The notes: generated from the letters alone by a model not told the origin. A stretch of DNA of 64,000 nt from Lachnospiraceae bacterium (GCA_017936885.1 JAGBEO010000036.1:1-64000); one strand, 5' to 3'. Counted from the first letter of the stretch, positions 41,843 to 51,249 are shown. Program-made: numbers and translations.

Positions 41843-43261
41843 ATGAAGAGAAAATTGAGAGCGTACCGCAAGACAGTCAGTCTTGTCAATGAAAAGGCGA
41901 TTTCCATGTTTGAAGGAATCGCGAAGGGAGGAACGAAGTGCTTTCTGCTGGAAAGTTACGATAAAGATTATGACAGATATTCTTTCTTCGGCATTGACCC
42001 GGAAGAAGTGATTTCTTCTAAAGGGCAGAGTCTTGTGATCACGAAGAGAGATGGCAGCACAGAAGTAAGAGAGGGCAATCCTCTGGAGCTTTTGAAGCAG
42101 TATTATGATGAGTTCGAGGTAGTGAAGGACGAAGGCGAACTTGCCATGATCGGCGGTCTGGTAGGAAGTCTTGCCTATGATTTCGTGCGTTACAGTGAGG
42201 TACTTCCCGATGAGAACCCGGATGAGATCGGCATTGAGACGGTACAGCTTATGCTCACGAAGGAATTTATCATCATCGACCACCGTGCGGAAACCATGAC
42301 CGGAGTCGTATTGGAAAAGGATACACCGGAAGGCAGAGCGGTTGGCGAGAAGAGAGCGGAAGAGCTGGTGGCACAGGTCAGAAATAACATGAAGGATACG
42401 GAAGAGAAAAACGTATTTGTTCATGACGGGAAGATCATTCACAAGACAGATACGCTGGAAGAATACAGTGAGAAAGTAGAGAAAATCAAACATTACATTA
42501 AAGAGGGACACATTTTCCAGACGGTACTTTCCCAGAGATGGACCATTGAGACCGGGCATGACGGTCTGACGTTATATAAAGAATTGAGAGAATTAAATCC
42601 ATCCCCTTATCTGTACTATTTTAATTTCGGTGAGTTCGAGATCATCGGCTCAAGTCCTGAGATGGTAGTGAAGCAGACGGATAATAAGGTGTTTACCTGT
42701 CCCATTGCGGGCACCAGAAGACGAGGCAGGGATGAGGAAGAAGATCAGCTTCTTCGGGATGAACTGCTGCAGGATGAGAAGGAACGGGCGGAACATGTTA
42801 TGCTGGTAGACCTTGCCAGAAATGATATGGGACGGATTGCAGAGTTTGGAACGGTTAAAGTGACACAGTTTATGAACGTGCAGAATTATTCTCATGTGAT
42901 GCATATAGTATCTTTGGTGGAAGGCAAGAAGAAGGGGGAGAGACATCCTCTTGATCTGGTGGCATCCTTCCTGCCTGCGGGAACCTTAAGCGGAGCCCCC
43001 AAGATCCGGGCCATGGAGATTATCGACGAACTGGAGACAGTGCGAAGAGGCTTATACGGCGGAGCTACCGGATATCTTGGATTCAACGGCAACATGGATT
43101 TCTGTATTACGATCAGAACCATGATTAAGAAAGGCAACAAAGTCTATTTACAGGCGGGTGCGGGAATCGTAGCGGATTCTGTCGGCGAGTTGGAATATAC
43201 AGAGTGCTGCAACAAGGTTATGGCGCTGGCTAAGACACTGGTAGAGGAGGAGAACTTATGA
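41843..43261 (+). CDS. trpE: Anthranilate synthase component I
   Basis: A 472-residue chorismate-utilising enzyme that with TrpG makes anthranilate from chorismate and glutamine. Visible motifs are EGHIFQTVLSQRW, SPEMVVKQ, PIAGTRRRG, DLARNDMGRI and AGTLSGAPKIRAME, followed by YLGFNG. The start at 41843 has GGAGG 8 bases upstream; two earlier in-frame ATG codons precede the ribosome site. The gene overlaps trpG by 4 bases (ATGA). First gene of the T-box-controlled operon. Confidence 0.96.
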   Translation: MKRKLRAYRKTVSLVNEKAISMFEGIAKGGTKCFLLESYDKDYDRYSFFGIDPEEVISSKGQSLVITKRDGSTEVREGNPLELLKQYYDEFEVVKDEGELAMIGGLVGSLAYDFVRYSEVLPDENPDEIGIETVQLMLTKEFIIIDHRAETMTGVVLEKDTPEGRAVGEKRAEELVAQVRNNMKDTEEKNVFVHDGKIIHKTDTLEEYSEKVEKIKHYIKEGHIFQTVLSQRWTIETGHDGLTLYKELRELNPSPYLYYFNFGEFEIIGSSPEMVVKQTDNKVFTCPIAGTRRRGRDEEEDQLLRDELLQDEKERAEHVMLVDLARNDMGRIAEFGTVKVTQFMNVQNYSHVMHIVSLVEGKKKGERHPLDLVASFLPAGTLSGAPKIRAMEIIDELETVRRGLYGGATGYLGFNGNMDFCITIRTMIKKGNKVYLQAGAGIVADSVGELEYTECCNKVMALAKTLVEEENL

Positions 43262-43827
43262 TTTTACTCATTGATAATTACGATTCGTTTACTTATAATT
43301 TGTATCAGTATATCGGCACCTTTACCAGTGACATCAAAGTAGTCAGAAATGATAAAATCACGGTAGAAGAGATTGAGGAAATGAACCCTGATAAAATCGT
43401 CTTATCGCCGGGGCCCAAAAGCCCTAAGGAAGCCGGTATCTGTATGGAAGTTGTGAAGAAGTTTACCGGGAAGAAGCCCATCTTAGGTATCTGCCTGGGA
43501 CATCAGTGTATCGGAGAGGCGTTAGGCGGTACGGTTTCCTATGCGAAGAAAATTTTCCACGGTAAGCAGAGTAAGATTGAGCATGACGGCACCAGTATTT
43601 TTACGGGAATCGATACGCCTATGAAGGTGGCAAGATATCATTCGCTGGCGGTACAGAGGGAAGATTTACCGGAGTGCTTAGAGATTATGGCGCAGACGGA
43701 GGACGGAGAGATCATGGCGATCAGGCATAAGCAGTATCCGGTGGTCGGTCTGCAGTTTCATCCTGAATCCATTTATACAGAGCATGGGAAGCGGTTGATT
43801 GAAAATTTTGTAAACGGGGTTATCTGA
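43258..43827 (+). CDS. trpG: Anthranilate synthase component II (glutamine amidotransferase)
   Basis: A 189-residue class I glutamine amidotransferase. The nucleophile Cys79 lies in GICLGHQ, and the His/Glu pair in QFHPESIYTEHG. The oxyanion region SPGPKSPKEAG is present. It overlaps trpE and would supply ammonia to it. Downstream, where trpD is expected, only a 49-base gap precedes trpC. Confidence 0.96.
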   Translation: MILLIDNYDSFTYNLYQYIGTFTSDIKVVRNDKITVEEIEEMNPDKIVLSPGPKSPKEAGICMEVVKKFTGKKPILGICLGHQCIGEALGGTVSYAKKIFHGKQSKIEHDGTSIFTGIDTPMKVARYHSLAVQREDLPECLEIMAQTEDGEIMAIRHKQYPVVGLQFHPESIYTEHGKRLIENFVNGVI

Positions 43828-43876
43828 TACAGCGTCAGGGCAGTGAGCAAAGAATGGTGACTGGAGGAAGAGTTTT

Positions 43877-44647
43877 ATGATTTTAGATGAAATCGTTGCA
43901 GATAAGAAGAAACGCCTTGCAGAGCATAAAGCGAAAATCTCAGAAGAGCAGATGAAACAGCTTGCGGCGGAATGTGAGCGGGAGAGCGTCAGCTTCTACG
44001 GTGCACTGGCGAAGGAAGGGCTTTCCATTATCGGAGAGTTTAAGAAGGCGTCGCCAAGCCACGGCAAGATGGATAATAAAATAGAGCTGACAGACAGAAT
44101 CGATCAGTATAACGTGCTGGTGGATGCCATTTCCTGCCTGACAGAGGAAGATCATTTCTTAGGCAGCGTAGAGTATTTTAAGCAAATCAGGAAGATGTCC
44201 GGGCTGCCGATGATACGGAAGGATTTTATTATTGATCCGTATCAGATTTTCGAGGCTAAGGTCATCGGTGCGGACTGTATCCTGCTGATTGCCGCTATCT
44301 TAAAGGACAGAGAGCTGAAGCTGTTCTATGATCTGGCATATGCGCTGGGAATGGATGTGCTTGTGGAGGTTCATGACGAGGAAGAGATGATGCGGGCAGT
44401 AGGGCTGGACGCTAAGATCATCGGTGTGAACAACCGTAACCTGAAAGATTTTACCATTGATCTGAATACCACGAAGAAGCTTGCGGGAATGGTGCCGGAA
44501 GGAACGCTTCTGGTATCCGAAAGCGGTGTGACCAAGGATGAGGATGTGGAGTTTTTGAAGGAAGTCGGTGTGGATGCCCTGTTAATCGGTACGGTATTTA
44601 TGGAAGCGGAAAATTTGGAAGAACTGGCAGGTAAGTGGCGGGGGTAA
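43877..44647 (+). CDS. trpC: Indole-3-glycerol-phosphate synthase
   Basis: A 256-residue (beta/alpha)8 protein. The substrate and catalytic residues lie in GEFKKASPSHG, IRKDFIIDPYQI, EVHDEEE, GVNNRNLKDF and VSESGV. GGAGG precedes the ATG. It directly follows trpG, so trpD is skipped. Confidence 0.95.
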   Translation: MILDEIVADKKKRLAEHKAKISEEQMKQLAAECERESVSFYGALAKEGLSIIGEFKKASPSHGKMDNKIELTDRIDQYNVLVDAISCLTEEDHFLGSVEYFKQIRKMSGLPMIRKDFIIDPYQIFEAKVIGADCILLIAAILKDRELKLFYDLAYALGMDVLVEVHDEEEMMRAVGLDAKIIGVNNRNLKDFTIDLNTTKKLAGMVPEGTLLVSESGVTKDEDVEFLKEVGVDALLIGTVFMEAENLEELAGKWRG

Positions 44648-44652
44648 AAGGT

Positions 44653-45345
44653 ATGAAAATCCTTAAAGTTCCGAAAATTAAAATCTGTGGGCTTACCTCT
44701 GTGAAAGAGGCGCTGTGGTGCCTGGAAGAGAATGTAAACTATACTGGCATGGTAGTGTTTTATCCCAAAAGTAAGAGAAATATGGAGATAGAACAGGCAA
44801 AAGAAATTCTGGCAGTGCTTCATCGGCAGAAGAAACCGGAGCCAGAGCAGGAGCAGGTTCAAACAGATGGGATGAAAGCTGAGTCAGAGCCGGTTCAGGC
44901 GGTGGCAGTCACCGTGTCCCCGACGCCGGAACAGGTGGAAGCGATACAGGAAGCCGGATTCGATCAGATCCAGGTGCATGGAGAATTATCCAAGGAAGCG
45001 TTCGATGCGATACGAATTCCGATGATCCGGGCTTTTAACGGACTGGATCGTGAATTATATGAGAAATTCCATAACTGCCATAAGGTGGAGGCTTATCTGT
45101 TTGACGCCAAGATTCCCGGCAGCGGAGAGACTTTTGACTGGAATATCTTGAAACAGATTCCGCGGGATGAGAAGCCCTTTTTCCTGGCAGGCGGATTAAA
45201 CCCGGATAATATTGAGCAGGCGATCCGCGAGGTGCAGCCTGATGTGGTGGATGTGTCCAGCGGTGTGGAAATCGCACCGGATCTTGTCGGGAAGGACAGG
45301 GAGAAGATCAGAGCGTTTGTGCAGAAGGTCCGCGGAATCAATTAG
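44653..45345 (+). CDS. trpF: Phosphoribosylanthranilate isomerase with insertion
   Basis: A 230-residue protein. KICGLTS with the catalytic Cys, QVHGE, and the phosphate loop VDVSSGVE identify PRAI. An insertion of about 25 residues, rich in Glu, Gln and Lys (HRQKKPEPEQEQ region, about residues 57-82), interrupts the barrel after strand 2 and makes the protein longer than the usual 200-210 residues. ATG 44653 has a GGGGG 8 bases upstream; GTG 44635, overlapping trpC, is a possible alternative. Confidence 0.92.
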   Translation: MKILKVPKIKICGLTSVKEALWCLEENVNYTGMVVFYPKSKRNMEIEQAKEILAVLHRQKKPEPEQEQVQTDGMKAESEPVQAVAVTVSPTPEQVEAIQEAGFDQIQVHGELSKEAFDAIRIPMIRAFNGLDRELYEKFHNCHKVEAYLFDAKIPGSGETFDWNILKQIPRDEKPFFLAGGLNPDNIEQAIREVQPDVVDVSSGVEIAPDLVGKDREKIRAFVQKVRGIN

Positions 45346-45346
45346 T

Positions 45347-45457
45347 GAGGGATTTAAAACGGAAGCCCCGTGGCATTAGTGGTGAGAAATTTAAAGCGAA
45401 AGACTCACGGCATTAGTGATGAGAGAGTTAAAGCGGAAGACTCACAGTATCAGCGGA
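45347..45457 (+). repeat. Three tandem imperfect 37-base repeats between trpF and trpB
   Basis: Units at 45347-45383, 45384-45420 and 45421-45457 share GAGxxAxTTAAA, CGxAAG and GGCATTAGTG (weaker in the third). The first begins two bases after the trpF stop, and the end of trpF itself resembles the last ten bases of the unit, so the array may have grown from it. The remaining 79 bases before trpB hold no gene. Confidence 0.78.
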
Positions 45458-45536
45458 TAGACAAAAGGAAGCAGGAAAAATAAAGCGGGAAATCATAGAA
45501 CATAAAGATATAGGAAAGAAAGGAATGGTTAGGAAC

Positions 45537-46721
45537 ATGAGCAACAAATATTATGGAGAGTTCGGCGGACAGTATGTGGCGGAGACTCTGATGAATACGC
45601 TGGCAGAACTGGAAAAGGCGTTTGAGGAAGCAATCGCCGATCCGAAATTCTGGGAAGAGTATAATTATTATTTGAAAGAATATGTGGGAAGAGAGACGCC
45701 GTTGTATCTGGCAGAGAGATTGTCTGAAAAGTACGGCACAAAGATCTACCTAAAGCGTGAGGACTTAAACCATACCGGCGCTCATAAGATTAACAACGTG
45801 ATCGGACAGATCTTACTGGCTAAGCGGATGGGGAAGACCAAGGTGATTGCGGAAACAGGAGCAGGACAGCACGGTGTTGCCACAGCTACGGGCGCAGCCC
45901 TTTTTAATATGGAATGTAAGGTCTACATGGGTTCCGAGGATATTGAGAGACAGCATCTGAATGTGATGCGTATGGAAATGCTGGGAGCGGAGGTTGTCAG
46001 TGTGCAGTCAGGCAGTAACACCTTAAAGGATGCTACCAACGAAGCAATCCGTACATGGGCCAAAGAAGCGGAGGATACCTTCTATATTATCGGTTCTGCA
46101 GTGGGTCCGCATCCCTATCCGAAGATGGTAAAAGAGTTCCAGAAGTGCATCAGCGTAGAGGCAAAGAGACAGTTTATGGAAAAGGAAGGCAGACTGCCAG
46201 ATGTGGTAATGGCATGTGTAGGCGGCGGTTCCAATTCCATCGGTATGTTTGCCGATTTCATCGATGAGCCGGGCGTAGAACTGATCGGTGTTGAGGCGGC
46301 CGGTATGGGAATCGAGACAGGCAAGCACGCTTCGGCTATGGCACTTGGCAAGCCGGGCACTTTACATGGTATGCGCTCTTATTTATTACAGGATGAGGAC
46401 GGCAATGTGCAGTTGGCGCATTCCATTTCCGCGGGGCTGGACTATCCGGGTGTAGGGCCGGAGCATGCATATCTTCGTGACAGCGGCAGGGCACAGTATG
46501 TATCTATTACGGATGATGAGGCGATGGAAGCACTGGCTGAATTATGTAAACTGGAAGGAATCATCCCGGCGATCGAAAGTGCACATGCACTCGCTTATGC
46601 TTTTAAGAAGGCTAAGACGATGACGAAGGATCAGGCGATTGTGCTGTGTCTTTCCGGGCGCGGTGACAAGGATGTGCATACGATTGAATCCTATTTCAGC
46701 GGCAATGGGTATTTGAATTAG
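45537..46721 (+). CDS. trpB: Tryptophan synthase beta chain
   Basis: A 394-residue PLP enzyme. The PLP Lys is K84 in [10 protein letters not shown]; the phosphate-binding loop reads [18 protein letters not shown] is the substrate loop. The start at 45537 gives [14 protein letters not shown], the family-typical N-terminus; ATG 45525 is an alternative. It combines indole from TrpA with serine. Confidence 0.96.
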   Translation: MSNKYYGEFGGQYVAETLMNTLAELEKAFEEAIADPKFWEEYNYYLKEYVGRETPLYLAERLSEKYGTKIYLKREDLNHTGAHKINNVIGQILLAKRMGKTKVIAETGAGQHGVATATGAALFNMECKVYMGSEDIERQHLNVMRMEMLGAEVVSVQSGSNTLKDATNEAIRTWAKEAEDTFYIIGSAVGPHPYPKMVKEFQKCISVEAKRQFMEKEGRLPDVVMACVGGGSNSIGMFADFIDEPGVELIGVEAAGMGIETGKHASAMALGKPGTLHGMRSYLLQDEDGNVQLAHSISAGLDYPGVGPEHAYLRDSGRAQYVSITDDEAMEALAELCKLEGIIPAIESAHALAYAFKKAKTMTKDQAIVLCLSGRGDKDVHTIESYFSGNGYLN

Positions 46722-46774
46722 GTATGCGGCACATAGAAAAGAATACAGGCTGAAAGAAAGGCATGGTTATTACA

Positions 46775-47569
46775 ATGAATAGAATTGAAGAGAGATTACA
46801 GCAGGTTAAAGAGAAGAACGAAAAGGCTTTTATCACTTATATGACGGCCGGACTGCCGGATATGCAGGGCTGTGCAGAGCTGGTAAAGGCACAGGCGGAT
46901 GCGGGAATTGATGTGGTGGAGCTGGGAATTCCTTTTTCAGACCCGGTGGCGGACGGCCCGGTGATTCAGGCGGCTTCCTATAAGTCGATTCAGCAGGGAA
47001 CGAATCTGCGGAAAGTATTTGAAATGGTAGAGGGCATTCGTACCGACGGCTGTCAGGTTCCGCTGGTGTTTATGATGTATTTTAATACGGTATTGCATTA
47101 CGGATTAGAGGCATTTGTGGAAAGATGTGCCAAGGTTGGTGTGGATGGACTGATCATTCCGGATCTGCCCTTTGAAGAGCAGAAGCAATTGCAGGATGTG
47201 ATCGACCGGGTGGCAGGCGCGCCCATTCTCATCCAGTTGGTAACGCCCGTATCCGGCGATCGGATTCCGATGCTTCTTGAGAACGCGAGAGGCTTTGTGT
47301 ATTGTGTATCCTCTATGGGAGTAACCGGGCAGGCCGCAGATTTTCATAAGAATGTAGTGAATTATTTGCAGCAGGTGAAGGATGTAAGCAAGATTCCGGT
47401 TATGATGGGCTTCGGTATCCGTACCGCGGCAGATGTTATTCCGATGAAGGATATCATCGACGGCTGTATTGTGGGTTCTCATTTCATCAATCTGATGGAA
47501 GAGAACAATTATAGTACGGAAGCGGCAAAGGAGTATGTGAGCACCTTTAAGAAAGAGATGAATGCGTAA
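46775..47569 (+). CDS. trpA: Tryptophan synthase alpha chain
   Basis: A 264-residue barrel. The catalytic Glu lies in VVELGIPFSDPVADGP together with the Asp of the later loop, and GVTGQ and GFGIRTAADV form the phosphate site. The start is uncertain: ATG 46763 is nearer AAAGG than ATG 46775, but the latter begins the family-like MNRIEERL. It closes the trp operon. Confidence 0.94.
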   Translation: MNRIEERLQQVKEKNEKAFITYMTAGLPDMQGCAELVKAQADAGIDVVELGIPFSDPVADGPVIQAASYKSIQQGTNLRKVFEMVEGIRTDGCQVPLVFMMYFNTVLHYGLEAFVERCAKVGVDGLIIPDLPFEEQKQLQDVIDRVAGAPILIQLVTPVSGDRIPMLLENARGFVYCVSSMGVTGQAADFHKNVVNYLQQVKDVSKIPVMMGFGIRTAADVIPMKDIIDGCIVGSHFINLMEENNYSTEAAKEYVSTFKKEMNA

Positions 47570-47594
47570 CTTTCAATAAAGATAGGAAACCAAC

Positions 47595-47640
47595 AGAAAA
47601 GCCGGTGCAGTTGTTTTAACTTGCATCGGCTTTTCTCATG
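47595..47640 (+). terminator. Terminator of the trp operon
   Basis: AGAAAAGCCGGTGCA (47595-47609) pairs with TGCATCGGCTTTTCT (47622-47636), one G-T pair, with a T-rich 3' arm. Confidence 0.88.
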
Positions 47641-47651
47641 AATCATATGTG

Positions 47652-47939
47652 CTAGCAATATTCTCTCATGTTTACGAAGTTGTAAAAAGGAAGGGCATCC
47701 TTCGTGTATCCGTTTGTCTGGATATGGATATTTCTCTGCTGTTCCTTCTCACATGCATCCTCCAGAACTTCTGCAAAGAAAGTACGGGCAAAAGCCTGGG
47801 ATGTATTCTGCTTGGACTGACGGTTTTTGTCTTCGGAAGAAATCTTCTTCAACGGGGTGACCGCCATAACCGCTTCCACTTTATAAATCCTATCATTTGC
47901 ATATACTGCGATAATCCCTCCCTGGATTCAGATTTGCAT
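47652..47939 (-). pseudogene. Small conserved-looking protein cut by an in-frame TGA
   Basis: On the minus strand ATG at 47939 (AAGGAA upstream) reads M-Q-I-stop, and the frame then continues 91 codons without interruption: IQGGIIAVYANDRIYKV, AVTPLKKISSEDK, a helical middle, and GYTKDALPFYNFVNMREYC before the stop. The sole defect is TGA at 47928-47930, codon 4. Downstream GTG (47879) would give 75 residues but lacks a ribosome site. Either a recent nonsense mutation or a sequencing error. The family is not recognised. Confidence 0.6.
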
Positions 47940-48208
47940 TTCCTTACTGCATTTTATGATACTTAGAATGTAAGGTGCGTAGCTTAAACGGTCTGCGCTT
48001 GAAGTAAGGAAATACAGGACGAACTTCTTGTTCTATTAATAGTATCGGTTGGAATTTTATTTTCTTAACACTATTTTAACAGAAAATTACGAGAAATAGA
48101 AGAATAAAAACGGAAAACTTATTAAAATATTATAAATTGTCTGGAAATAAACCCAAAAAGAACTTATTTCTTATTATAAATTTTAGTAATACATTATTAT
48201 AATTATTG
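47940..48208. other. AT-rich gap before the blaI-like promoter
   Basis: No gene or strong hairpin is seen apart from a possible small AT-rich region near 48110-48200. The stretch is much more AT-rich than its surroundings. Confidence 0.4.
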
Positions 48209-48258
48209 GTTGACATCTGCCTACCGATAAGATATATTTATGGTAGGCAAACGTCAAC
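48209..48258 (+). promoter_or_regulatory. blaI-type promoter within a long inverted repeat
   Basis: TTGACA (48210-48215), 17-base spacer and TATATT (48233-48238). The two 17-base arms GTTGACATCTGCCTACC (48209-48225) and GGTAGGCAAACGTCAAC (48242-48258) are complementary with two mismatches, so both -35 and the region past -10 lie in one operator, as expected for BlaI/MecI repression. Confidence 0.85.
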
Positions 48259-48338
48259 CGAAATGAAAATGATGGGATGAATCGACTGAAGGTGCATAGA
48301 AGGCAGGAGAAATTTACAGTGCCTTAGAAGGAGGAAGT

Positions 48339-48713
48339 ATGGTGAAATTATCGGAAGCGGAATGGAAAGTGATGTGTTTGTTATGGGACAAAGCACCCCG
48401 GACAATGATGCAGATTACCAACTATTTTAAAGAGTCTACGGGATGGACGAAGCATACGGTGATGACTTTTTTGAAAAGAATGGAAGAAAAAGGCGCCATT
48501 CACTACGAAGACGGAGGACGGGCGAAGCTGTATTATCCTGATGTGAAAAAAGAAGAGGCGGTATTGCAGGAGACGGAAGAATTTTTAGAAAAAGTGTTTG
48601 ACGGACGTATGGGGCTGATGCTTAATACGATGGTGGAAAAGAAAGCGCTGTCGAAGGAAGAGATTGATGAACTGTATGAAATATTGAAGAAAGCAGAGCA
48701 GGAACATTGCTGA
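48339..48713 (+). CDS. BlaI/MecI/CopY family repressor
   Basis: A 124-residue winged-helix protein. LSEAEWKVMCLLWDKAPRT and WTKHTVMTFLKRMEEKGAI are typical for the family. AGGAGG lies 6 bases before the ATG. It precedes an M56 peptidase of the BlaR1 type; in the family, the peptidase inactivates the repressor in response to a signal. No beta-lactamase gene is seen nearby, so the regulon is unknown. Confidence 0.93.
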   Translation: MVKLSEAEWKVMCLLWDKAPRTMMQITNYFKESTGWTKHTVMTFLKRMEEKGAIHYEDGGRAKLYYPDVKKEEAVLQETEEFLEKVFDGRMGLMLNTMVEKKALSKEEIDELYEILKKAEQEHC

Positions 48714-48798
48714 ATGATATTAGAGTCCTGGTCTGTCATGGTCGGGCATAGATAAGGCAGATGGGAGAATGACTGACAAGTCGGAAGGGGAGGAAGCT

Positions 48799-51231
48799 AT
48801 GATAGAAATGATGATTACTTCAAGCGTACTGATTGCAGTTGTTTTATTGATCCGGCGCCTCGTCGGGAGAAATATCGATATGCGTCTCAGATATGCACTG
48901 TGGCTTCTGGTGGCGGTGCGGCTTGTGCTGCCGGTGAATGTAGGAAACAGTGGGGTCAGTGTGTTGAATTTGCTGCCTCAGACATGGCAGTCATATAATT
49001 ATAATACAGAAGAATTTCCGGCGGACGAAACAGCCGATGCAGAATCAGAATATGCGGAAGTCGGTATGAACGGTACTTTTCTGATAGGACTGGAATCTTT
49101 AGGGGAAAAGAAGGGAAGCCTAGCAGACCCGGAGGCAGCGTTGGTGGCGAATATGGAAGCAGCATTGATACCAGACACAACAACGGACGATTTGACCGGA
49201 GAAACAGAATATAGCGGGAAAGAGAATGCGGACATATTATTGCAGGAACCTGTGTTGGCGGGAGAGAAGGAATCTGTAACTGAGAATGGAACAGTGAATC
49301 CGGCAGAGAATGATCCTGCGGGGAGAAATCCGGTGTGGAGCCTGCTTAACGCCTATCACAGCGAATTGATCGTGACATGGGTTGCAGGGATTCTTCTTGT
49401 GGGCGGTTATATGGCTCTGGCACAGCTTAGGTTTGTGCGGTATCTAAGAAGAAACAGGGAAGCAGTACCGATGCAGCGTATCCCCGGGGAATGGGCTGCC
49501 CGGCTGGCAGAACATAATATGAAAGTGTATCAGGTAAAAGGACTTCCAAGTCCCTGCCTGGTAGGACGGAATATCTATATCAGTCCAAAGATGTGCAGGG
49601 AAACAGACAGGTTGCCGCATATACTGGCGCATGAATACTGTCATGCCAGGCAGCATGATACGCTGTGGGCGTTTCTTAGAAGCGTGCTGACGGCAGTTTA
49701 CTGGTTCCATCCGCTTGTGTGGGTGGCTGCCTATGGTGCGAAGCAGGACAGTGAGCTGGCATGTGATGCGGCGGCGATCCGACTGTTGGGAGAAGCGGAT
49801 CGTTACGAATACGGCAGAACCCTGCTTTATCTGTTAAAGGGCGGTTCCAATAAGGTCGGCTATGCCGGGATGGTACTTACGATGGACGGTAAAGAGAGCG
49901 GCATCCGGGAGCGGGTGTCCATGATCGCGAAGAGCCATGGCAGGAAAAAATGGGCGGCAGCAGTTGTTGGTGTGATCATGTGTGTATCCTGCGGCTGTGC
50001 TTTTACCGGAGCTAAGGATGCAGGGCAGACTGAAGAGAGCCGGGCAGCAAAAGAAGCCGGAGCGGAGATACAGACAGAAGATTTTTCGCCCCAAGAGAAA
50101 GAGATAAAGCTTCTGGCAGAAGAAAATGCAATATTAGAGAAAGAAAATGAACAGCCTGTAGAAGCGCTTGAGGAATCGCAAAAACAGTTTTCAGAGCGGG
50201 AAAAGCAGGCGGAAAGCGAAATGTCGGTATGGGAGCAGAGTCAGACAGAGTTAAAGGCTAAACTGTCTGCCGAGGAACAAAGGCTGGAAGCGTTAAGGAA
50301 AGAAGCCTCGGAAGGCGAAGCATTTCAGAAACTGCTCTATTTAACGGAAGCAGATGTGATCTTGCAGAATAAGGAGATTGACCTACAGGCGTACGGTGAA
50401 TATTATCTGGGTGACACAGAGGAGTGTCCGTTAGAGGACGGTACATGGTATCTCCTTAAGAAAGATGCTTCCGGCATAGTCTTATATGGATTGTATACGG
50501 AAGAATATGGCTGTTATGGTATTGGTATTTTGATCGATGGGGATATGAATTTCTTCATGGAAGAATGGCTGCCGGGCTATATGCCAAGCAGTGTAGAAGT
50601 GTTGGAGTGGACAGAGGACGGACTGCCCGGAACCTTTGCTTTTAAAATGGGGCAGACGAATACCGGAAATTCGGAAATCTGGAAACTGTATGTGGCAGAC
50701 CGATATGATACCGGGCACGTGGAATTATACACCTTTCCGGCAGCAAAGTATCAGAAGCAGTTTGAAGATATGATGGAATTTTCCATTCAGCAGGACAGCG
50801 GTCAGATCATGGTAATCTGTGAGGGCGATATGGTAGTCGGCGAAATGGATGTTTCGGCTTTTGAAGATTATGTGATTGAGGATGTGGTCTGGGAGGGAGA
50901 CCCGTTAGCATTTCAGTTGAATGATGATTTCCCGGTGGGTGTTATTGATGCGCAGTCGGAGGTTCCTGTAAAGAAGGAGAACCCGGAAGAACCGATCATG
51001 ATGGTAACAAGTATCGGATTGAAGCTGCGGGGGATAGATGAGGTGTGGTATTACGGACTGCCGATGCTTGTTTTTCCCATAGACACAGGAGAATGGGGTG
51101 AGCATGAAATGACTTTGGGGACGCCGTCAGTCGGTCATCCGAATTATGTTACAAAACCGCAGACAGCCCTTCCGGATGTGGAAGAGAAGATGGGGAAAAC
51201 GCCGATTCACCTGACAGAGCCGGAAGACTGA
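48799..51231 (+). CDS. BlaR1-like M56 peptidase with non-penicillin-binding sensor
   Basis: An 810-residue membrane protein. Several N-terminal membrane helices (1-50, 190-215) and a cytosolic peptidase with HEYCH (H278-E279-x-x-H282) and ELACDAAAI form the M56 domain. A membrane span near residues 385-405 ends CVSCGCAF, then a Glu/Gln/Lys coiled coil (about 440-515), then a 300-residue exterior domain without SxxK, SxN or KTG motifs of penicillin-binding sensors. Hence it probably senses something other than beta-lactams. ATG 48799 has GGGGAGG upstream; ATG 48769 is an alternative. Confidence 0.85.
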   Translation: MIEMMITSSVLIAVVLLIRRLVGRNIDMRLRYALWLLVAVRLVLPVNVGNSGVSVLNLLPQTWQSYNYNTEEFPADETADAESEYAEVGMNGTFLIGLESLGEKKGSLADPEAALVANMEAALIPDTTTDDLTGETEYSGKENADILLQEPVLAGEKESVTENGTVNPAENDPAGRNPVWSLLNAYHSELIVTWVAGILLVGGYMALAQLRFVRYLRRNREAVPMQRIPGEWAARLAEHNMKVYQVKGLPSPCLVGRNIYISPKMCRETDRLPHILAHEYCHARQHDTLWAFLRSVLTAVYWFHPLVWVAAYGAKQDSELACDAAAIRLLGEADRYEYGRTLLYLLKGGSNKVGYAGMVLTMDGKESGIRERVSMIAKSHGRKKWAAAVVGVIMCVSCGCAFTGAKDAGQTEESRAAKEAGAEIQTEDFSPQEKEIKLLAEENAILEKENEQPVEALEESQKQFSEREKQAESEMSVWEQSQTELKAKLSAEEQRLEALRKEASEGEAFQKLLYLTEADVILQNKEIDLQAYGEYYLGDTEECPLEDGTWYLLKKDASGIVLYGLYTEEYGCYGIGILIDGDMNFFMEEWLPGYMPSSVEVLEWTEDGLPGTFAFKMGQTNTGNSEIWKLYVADRYDTGHVELYTFPAAKYQKQFEDMMEFSIQQDSGQIMVICEGDMVVGEMDVSAFEDYVIEDVVWEGDPLAFQLNDDFPVGVIDAQSEVPVKKENPEEPIMMVTSIGLKLRGIDEVWYYGLPMLVFPIDTGEWGEHEMTLGTPSVGHPNYVTKPQTALPDVEEKMGKTPIHLTEPED

Positions 51232-51249
51232 TTTGTTAAAAAATGAAAG

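Noticed and set aside
45347-45457. Possible CRISPR array
   Set aside because: Units are contiguous 37-base tandem repeats without spacers and without cas genes nearby.
47649-47966. 105-codon plus-strand ORF after trpA
   Set aside because: The minus-strand reading of the same DNA is more protein-like and in-frame for 91 codons; the plus-strand ORF begins near the trp terminator without a ribosome site.
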